Below, piece after piece: positions 57,843 through 64,000 of a stretch of DNA of 64,000 nucleotides; within the stretch, counting starts at the first letter, position 1; each line of letters starts with the position of its first letter. The position numbers and the translations under genes were made by a program. The DNA comes from Madurella fahalii (Eukaryota; Ascomycota; Sordariomycetes; Sordariales), in the NCBI GenBank assembly GCA_029876055.1, contig CM056875.1, positions 310,001 to 374,000 of the forward strand, read 5' to 3'. The notes under the pieces are model-generated. The model had not been told where the DNA came from. It made no database searches and saw only the letters and a program-made list of their open reading frames with translations.

Positions 57843-59980
57843 TGGCAGATCTAAGCCAACAATGCGGTCGGTATTAAGGGCTCAAGTGAGAAGTTTGGCA
57901 CCCTTGATGGATGGTTAGTATGTTGTGGTGGGCAGCTCTTTTTGGCAATGTCGTGCTTCTCAAGATCTACCGTAACGATGTGATAACCCTTTCAACTCTA
58001 AAGCACAAAATCACCGTTTGCCACCGGTTCCTCATGCATGTAGTTCCCGACAGCGTAAGACCTAGTACAGGATAAAACTACACAATAAGAGAGCCTTGTA
58101 CAATAGTAGTGCAACCGGTTTAACTAACTAGCTATAAAAAGAAGAAAAATAATACAGTCCTAGTATTTCTTTCGTAAAAGAAATAAGAAGGAAGAAAAAA
58201 AGAAACAGAAAGGTATTTAGCTTAGTAGAAGCTAGACTTCTGAAAGGTTACTCGGCCTAACCACGCAAATTGCAGAACATTTTATAACTGGCCGAGGATT
58301 TACAAGTCCCAGGCTGAAAAGATAGTGCCTAGAAGTACCGCACGGTATATAGATATATATGAATATAGGGTACTACGTTGTAAAAGAACCTCCGCTCAGT
58401 AAACATATTTACTACACAAAGCTACTATATATATAAGGTTATAGAAAGGCCTGGATCCTATCCATTTCAATGCTCGGATCGTAGGACAAATTCTCGGGAA
58501 CAGAATAAGGGCATTTAACAAAAACTCCATTCTCACCTTTGTATCGGCTCGCTCTGATAACAAAATTTAAAGGAATGAAGACAACTGATCTCCCGTATAC
58601 TATCTTGCTGTGTTGAGCTACTTAGCTCCATTGGAATATCTTAACACCGTAGCTTTGAGCCCCAAGCAAAAAATATCCCTACTACCTAGCTTTAGTAGCT
58701 CGCCTTGAACCATTCAGCAATTACCTGCCTGTGAAGTAGGAGAATGTGGAAGAAGACATCGGGGAGTAGGATTTGCGTTAGCTGGATGGATGTTGAGCCT
58801 AAGAGGATAGGCTGGCCACTATCCTGATTGAACTTATACAAGTCTAACATTGGCTGTATCATAAGTGAGTTACTGCCAACAATGGACTTGATGAGAGGTT
58901 ACGGGACCTGAGGCGATTCATACTGGCGATGGTGAGTATAAGGTAGTGTACCTTAGATAGTGAGAGTAAGGATGATACTTCTTTAAAGAATGCAGCAATA
59001 TATGTATTTCGCTCAACTTCCGTCAAACGAAACTAACTATCAGACAGTGTATCTAATGACAATTGATAAGCGATAGAAGACAGCCATTATATACTCACAA
59101 GCATAAGTCAAAAGTAATGGTATATATATGCCTTTTTACCTAGTTGAATATAATTAGAGCATCAGCTAAGTTAAAGTCCTAAGCAGTTTCAATACAAAAC
59201 CAAAAACACTAGCTATATTTCTGTCGCGCTGGAAACCGCACTTGTGGAGCTCAGTTCTCACCGCCGAGCTCAGCAGCTCATCACGTGAGCTCGCACAGAC
59301 CATTTCCTTTGTGTATTTAAGCCAGTTCTTTAGTCTCCTACTGCAGTAGATAGATCTTCAGAGACTTCAACCTTTCCACGCACTTCCCACGACCTCTGCT
59401 GAGCTCCTGTACGCGTGACAATTTCATATTTGAGAAAGAAGGCAACTTGAAGTCGTGATGTCAACGCATAAACCTCTCGGCTTAATACTTGGCTACATTC
59501 TTATTTCCTAAACTAGCTATCTGTTTGTTATACCGATGCCTGTTTCTACAACAAGCTGTCTTTATCATTATATACCTAACTGCAGCTATTTTTATTAGCA
59601 CGGCCATTGCCAGCTTGGTTACCGATCTTGCCGCTTGTATACTCTTCGGCGCACACTAGGCTCCTCTGTGTTACGTAGCGGAGGCCAGCACTGCACAGCA
59701 GTGTCTGGGCCCACATCCCGTCAGGGATGACGGCCCAGGGGTCATCGTCTACGTCTATAAAGACCCCTCAGATTTGTCCCCAGAGGACCTGGACTCAATC
59801 AACCATCATCATATCTTACTTTGTCATAGATCATGCCAGTGTTCATGAAGTGCCTACCTCAGCGTCAAGGTTGACGCCCTTGAGGTCACCAGTTACAGGA
59901 CCAAGACGGAAACCCCGTAACACTCTGGATGTGCAGAAAGCTCACTGCATTAACAAGGAGATGCTATTTCTCTAGGTTAA
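57843..59980. other. 2.1 kb AT-rich decayed DNA
   Basis: Strongly AT-rich, TA-rich, with stops in all frames; typical appearance of RIP-affected DNA, though I have not computed indices. A weak protein-like trace occurs on minus at about 58690-58830, unassigned. Toward 59550-59660 the plus strand becomes hydrophobic in one frame and may be the upstream part of the SAT4 relic. Confidence 0.4.
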
Positions 59981-60530
59981 CTTCTGAATATCGTGACTAA
60001 CGTAGTTATATTGATATTGCTGCTTCCTATCGTGTGGAAACCGCAAATATCCTTCCAGCTGAAAGTGGCCCTGACAACCACGTTCTTCGGTGGCAGTATG
60101 TTCGTCTTTGCCCATCCTCTTGAGCGAAGTCATTGCTGACAGTAAAATAGGGACCTCGCTACGTCTATACTGCGCTTTCGATCCTTTGCCGACAGCAACT
60201 CGCTTATCGACGTCACTTATACTGCAGTTAAGCTTCTCATCTGGACCCTAGTAGAGCCCGGCATCTACTTCATTTTAGCTTGTCTGCTGATAAGCCACTT
60301 GCTGCTCGACAAAGTTCGGCCAGAGGTTTGGCTCGGGTAGCTACCGTCAGGCAGGGGTATACGCATTGTCGAACTTGTACAAGCTAAACTGCTCGGTGGA
60401 AGACAGCGACGTTCACGGCAGTACCAATGCCCTAGGAAGCAAGGTCACTACCGAGGGCGGGCTTAGGTAGCTCTCTGGCGACGGTTATAACTCTGCTTTC
60501 CCATTAAACAACATTGTCATTACTACACAC
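59943..60530 (+). pseudogene. Relic of a SAT4-family (rhodopsin-like) fungal integral membrane protein
   Basis: Plus-strand pieces match the SAT4/rhodopsin-domain family of seven-span fungal proteins: LLNIVTNVVILILLLPIVW, then QISFQLKVALTTTFFGG, and, after an intron-like gap (GTATGT at 60096, AAATAG to 60150), DLATSILRFRSFADSN, DVTYTAVKLLIWTLVEPGIY and FILACLLISHLLLDK. A hydrophilic tail with scattered stops follows (LNCSVEDSDVHGS). A stop just before LLNIV and another after VRPEVWLG show it is broken. Members of this family often sit beside secondary-metabolite genes; function not established. Confidence 0.75.
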
Positions 60531-62052
60531 ATCAACTAGTTGTAGGACAGGCTGTCGGTATCAATGTCTAACCTAGCGAGGTAGACAGGTAAATGTAAAG
60601 CTGATGGGTGGGATTGCGGGTTGCGTTTATGACTATGTAAATTACTTTTAGGCAGAGTATCAAGCACATTAAATGATAGTAGATAGCTCTCTATAATGCT
60701 TCAGTTGCCTTAGGTAGCTTTGTGTAATAATACGGAGTGTGACAACGGCTGGATTATCTAGGGCTTGGAACACTACGACCCCTAGAGCTCAGGAGGGAAG
60801 TTGGGGTTATGATGGTTCAATGCAACCAATAATCTTCGATAACCTTGAGGATTCTTGTTTCCATGGAGGGTTCTATCCTAATCCTTCTTATCCTTGGCTA
60901 GGATCCTATAGTATTGATGATAGTAGATAGGTTGGCCTAGCAACTATATAAATAGGTCATTATATCTACTAGAATCCTACTAGTCTAGCAGTCTAGATAT
61001 AAAACAAAAGCATAACTTATATCCTACCTGACCTGCTGGCCCCTCTGACGGATATCCAGTTGTTAAAGTGAGGCTTGCTAGCAGGGCGGTTAGTACGCTA
61101 GGCAAGGGCTTCTACGATGCGTCCGTGTGACACGGAGGTTGAATTAGCTACTACCTTAACCACAGCAACCAACGCTCGTGCAAGTCTAGATTCGAAGATT
61201 AACGTTATCATTCTACTATTATTGACGCGCCTACTATGCATACTGTGTCATTTTGGATGGAACATTTTTGAGAGGGGATGGTGGGGGGGCACAGCAGCAA
61301 AACCTGCCGATATAACCGGACGTGAACCTGTTGGGTGTACATCTGGGAGCACTTTGCATGAAACTGTTGGCAGTTGCTTCCGCTCCTATTAGTTTACACG
61401 CGAAGCAAGAAACTTAATGACAAACAACCAACCGACCAACCTCAGTTCCGTCATTGGCGATGATTGCTCATCACGGTCGCACAAGGATGCGGCTCGGTGA
61501 GGTGCGGTGCGGATAACAGAACCTTTCCATTCCCCTTGGGATTTAATCAAGAGTGCAACTCCGAATGGAGCCACTCTCTGTGATCATCGTCCCGCCTGAA
61601 CACCACCTTCCGGGTCTGGGCAGACGACGCTATATAACCCGTGTTGTCGTTGGTGCTGCGCCTTGTGCAACCATTCGGCTCCCTTGCAGAAATGGTTTTT
61701 CTGTTTCGCCGTTAAACGCAAAGACGGCATGTATGAAACCGATGTCGTTGCTGGGCGCTGTGTTGGTGACACGCTGAAAAGCTGCATACCGAGGTACTAG
61801 TAATGATTGACCCCGGAGCCGTACCTAGCAAAAGTCTGACGCGGATCGCCGCCGGCTAACCGGACTTTTCGCGACTGCTGAAGCCAGGGTAAGCATCACA
61901 AGTCAGGAGAACAGATACACATGAGGTCCGGTGTAGAGTAATTAGAGTATACATATCTCGGGTTACGGGCAGGTTCCCAGTTATTACTACCAGTAGTTGT
62001 GGCAAGAGGTTCAACCATTGAATCACCATCATATTTGGTTTCAGCAGCAACC
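60531..62052. other. 1.5 kb degraded AT-rich sequence
   Basis: No gene or recognisable relic; several short TAG/TAT-rich stretches. The end (61800-62052) would be the former 5' region of the PKS relic. Confidence 0.4.
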
Positions 62053-62466
62053 ATGGGGTTCCTGTCGACCAACAGCAGCGTGCCCAGAAGTGGCAGAAAA
62101 ATTACCGTTTGCGGCATCGGCGTACGGCTACCCCGCAGCATACGCAGCACCGACGCGCTCTGGAACTTTCCCGCCAACAGCAAAGATGCCCGTAGTCCCG
62201 TCCCCGCTAGCCGGTACAATTCTGTCGGGTTCGATGATTATCCTTGGCAATAAGAGTGCCATCACGGCCAGGCTGAGGTACTTTCTTGACGAGGACCTCT
62301 CGAGCCTCGACGGATCCTTCTTCTCATCGAGCAAGGACGAGCTTGGAAAGTGCGATCCCCAGCAGAGACAGCTCCTTGAGTGACCAAAGAGTGCCTTGGA
62401 AGATGCCGGCGAGGTTGGCTACCGAGGGCGCAAGGTGGGCTGCTACGTGGGCCACTTCGAGAACTA
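62053..62466 (+). pseudogene. Relic of the N-terminal ketosynthase of a polyketide synthase
   Basis: Starts at an ATG (MGFLSTNSS) and gives KITVCGIGVRLPRSIRSTDA, DARSPVPASRYNS, GFDD, then in a second frame RYFLDEDLSSLDGSFFSSSK and DELGKCDPQQRQLLE, then LEDAGEVGYRGRKVGCYVG. This is the order of the first 130 residues of a fungal PKS KS domain. At least three frame breaks occur: one between GFDD and GNKSAI, one base lost after QQRQLLE and one gained just before LEDAG; after VGHFEN homology ends at a stop. The catalytic Cys part of KS is absent. Decayed fragment, 3' part lost. Confidence 0.8.
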
Positions 62467-62783
62467 AGGCTACTGGAATCGGAGTGCATCACCTCTGACG
62501 GCGCTTGCGGACGAGGCAGTCGTGAAAGTTGTTCACGTAGTTGCACTCTTGGCAATCAGCACATTATCCCACTATTCATGAGATTCCCGGTGGTGAGGTT
62601 CAGATAGCAATTTCCAGCACAGAGCACAGCGGCTGGATTGGCCGTCTAACATTGCTGGACGTTAAAATAAGGACGGAAATGGAACCCAAGCTCTTCCCGG
62701 GGAGCGATCTCTGCAATGTACCGTAGGGATCAACGCCCAGCCAATCGATTCAAGCCGCTAAGCACAGACCAATGTTGGTCCTA
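62467..62783. other. Non-coding sequence between PKS relic and MITE
   Basis: One plus-strand frame at 62541-62726 is open but shows no family features; it may be further PKS debris. Nothing else seen. Confidence 0.35.
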
Positions 62784-62988
62784 CAAGGCTCCGGGTTGAA
62801 AGGTTAGTGCGGTACAACCAAGCTGCCAAAAGTAGGGGGATTTACCACAATATTCAGGGTTCGTTTGGCTGCAAATATTACGAATTTATTGTCTGGAATG
62901 GCTTGCCAGTTTTAAATGCGCTAGTTGGGACCCTAGCAACCACCCCGGGTAATTCACTCGCACTAACCTTTCAAACCCTGGAGCCTTG
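62784..62988. mobile_element. 205 bp MITE with TIRs, TA-flanked
   Basis: Inverted ends of about 28 bases: both begin CAAGGCTCC and continue GGGTTxGAAAGGTTAGTGCG, with one base of length difference in the G/T run. TA flanks on both sides (62782-62783 and 62989-62990). No coding capacity. Different family from the 13.7 kb element by terminal sequence. Confidence 0.78.
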
Positions 62989-62990
62989 TA

Positions 62991-63735
62991 CTACAATAGG
63001 GCCCTAAACTCAACCCTTATTTGTTACCCTCCCGGCACTACCTCGGTTTTAAATGAGTCTCATGCTGCTGCGCAGAGCGAAGTGATTCGGGGTCTCGCTT
63101 GAGAACTAGAACTTGATTCGCACGTCTGTCAACGAGTCAACGGGAAGCTACATTAGGGCAGGAGCTGGCTCTCTCTGCTCTGTCCTGGAACTTCCCGCGG
63201 TATGCTCGGCTTGGCTGATGCTTTTTCTTGATTGGCCTCTTGCCTCTCTCTTCTACCCTTGACTACTTTGAAGCGGGTGGCCCATGCATGACCCGGCCAA
63301 ACATTCAGAGCAACAGAGATTACATTCAGTCACCTCTGCCGATCCCCTGCCCAATCTCATCAAGCCCCACTTCGGGGTATTGGGTGGGGTGAACCCTACA
63401 GGCGTGCTTGGTTGAATAGCACGGAACGCCCAGAGGTAAAATGCCTTTACAAGCTGTCATGAATACCGACAGCCGTTTGGATTGGTCTCCCAACACAGAT
63501 AGGGACAACTAACAAAAGAGGGCAATAATTCAATTGGAAACCAAGCATGAAAATCCATACACAATCTTGACCAAGGTCGTGAGATCTCCGAAAGAGCGTA
63601 ACCGCAACATCTCATCCGGTGAACAAGTCATCATTCGGCCCGGGGGAAGACCCCAGCCCTTCCTCTCATCCACCCGATCTTCCTATCGCTTCAACCCCTG
63701 CCAGCGCGCCCCGCTTAATGCAGCAACCCCACCAG
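62991..63735. other. 0.75 kb intergenic region
   Basis: Between MITE and the fasciclin gene 3' end. No gene recognised. Confidence 0.4.
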
Positions 63736-64000
63736 TCACAGAAGCATGCCCTGCGCCGCCACCACCATACCGACAAAGGAGACGAGCAAAGCCTGCCAGG
63801 GCAGCGGCTTGGCTGAGCCCGAGCCAGCGCCCGTGGCCGTGCCTGAGCCCGTACCCGAGTCCGAGTCCGAGTCCGAGCCCGAGTTTGCGGAGGCGGTCAT
63901 AAGCTGTGAACCCCAAGACTTGTCAGTCTACTGCCGGCCATTTGGAGCCAGGGTCAAAAAGCATAGAGCAGCTCACCTTGTCGACCGTATGCACGACGCC
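63736..64000 (-). CDS. Fasciclin-domain protein, C-terminal end (partial at window edge)
   Basis: Last two exons (64000-63977 and 63903-63736), split by an intron with GTGAGC donor and TTCACAG acceptor. The first piece reads GVVHTVDK, the conserved end of a fasciclin (FAS1) domain. After the junction comes a Ser/Asp/Gly-rich linker (SGSDSDSDSGTGSGTATGAG) and a hydrophobic C-terminus (WQALLVSFVGMVVAAQGMLL), which fits a GPI-attachment signal. FAS1 proteins mediate cell-surface adhesion. The rest of the gene is outside the window. Confidence 0.78.

Noticed and set aside
1..64000. tRNA, 5S rRNA, rDNA, telomere repeats, CRISPR
   Set aside because: Looked for by eye (B-box, 5S core, TTAGGG runs, regular direct repeats) and found no convincing example; a covariance-model scan would be decisive.

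Overview
This is a filamentous ascomycete (Pezizomycotina) nuclear segment. Coding DNA is GC-rich, many genes carry short 50-120 nt introns with GTRNGY donors, CTAAC/CTGAC-type branch sites and YAG acceptors, and the gene families (Zn2Cys6 factor, sedolisin, LAP2-type aminopeptidase, SAT4-type membrane protein, fungal P450) are typical of Sordariomycetes, probably Sordariales. Genes are monocistronic; intergenic distances are about 0.2 to 4 kb. The species cannot be fixed from sequence alone.

Left part (1-24.7 kb), mostly core genes: an FHA-kinase fragment (minus), succinate dehydrogenase assembly factor SDHAF4/Sdh8 (plus), the histone-deacetylase-complex subunit Rxt3 (minus), a sedolisin-type protease whose frame is broken by one base (minus), a hexose transporter (minus), a 0.9 kb TIR element inserted at TA, about 3.6 kb with no convincing gene, the BET protein Bdf1 (minus) and the ribosome-biogenesis protein Utp5 (plus), the last two divergent from a shared 2.3 kb intergenic region.

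Middle part (24.7-46.8 kb): a gene-poor AT-richer stretch, a Zn2Cys6 regulator, two secreted or cell-wall proteins, a six-cysteine small secreted protein, inorganic pyrophosphatase, a secreted M28 aminopeptidase, an M13 metallopeptidase and the CLN3/battenin homologue. Several are secreted hydrolases or surface proteins with no shared pathway.

Right part (46.8-64 kb), accessory in character: a seven-exon cytochrome P450, a divergent pair of unrecognised genes (a TPR-like protein with a 36-residue tandem duplication, and a protein whose 5' end appears frameshifted), an MDR oxidoreductase, then about 5.5 kb of AT-rich decayed DNA containing relics of a SAT4-type membrane protein and of the start of a polyketide synthase ketosynthase domain, a TA-flanked 205 bp MITE, and at the edge the C-terminus of a GPI-type fasciclin protein. 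P450, MDR, SAT4 relic and PKS relic together suggest a decayed secondary-metabolite locus (inference). The best candidate for something undescribed is the divergent orphan pair at 50.7-55.3 kb.
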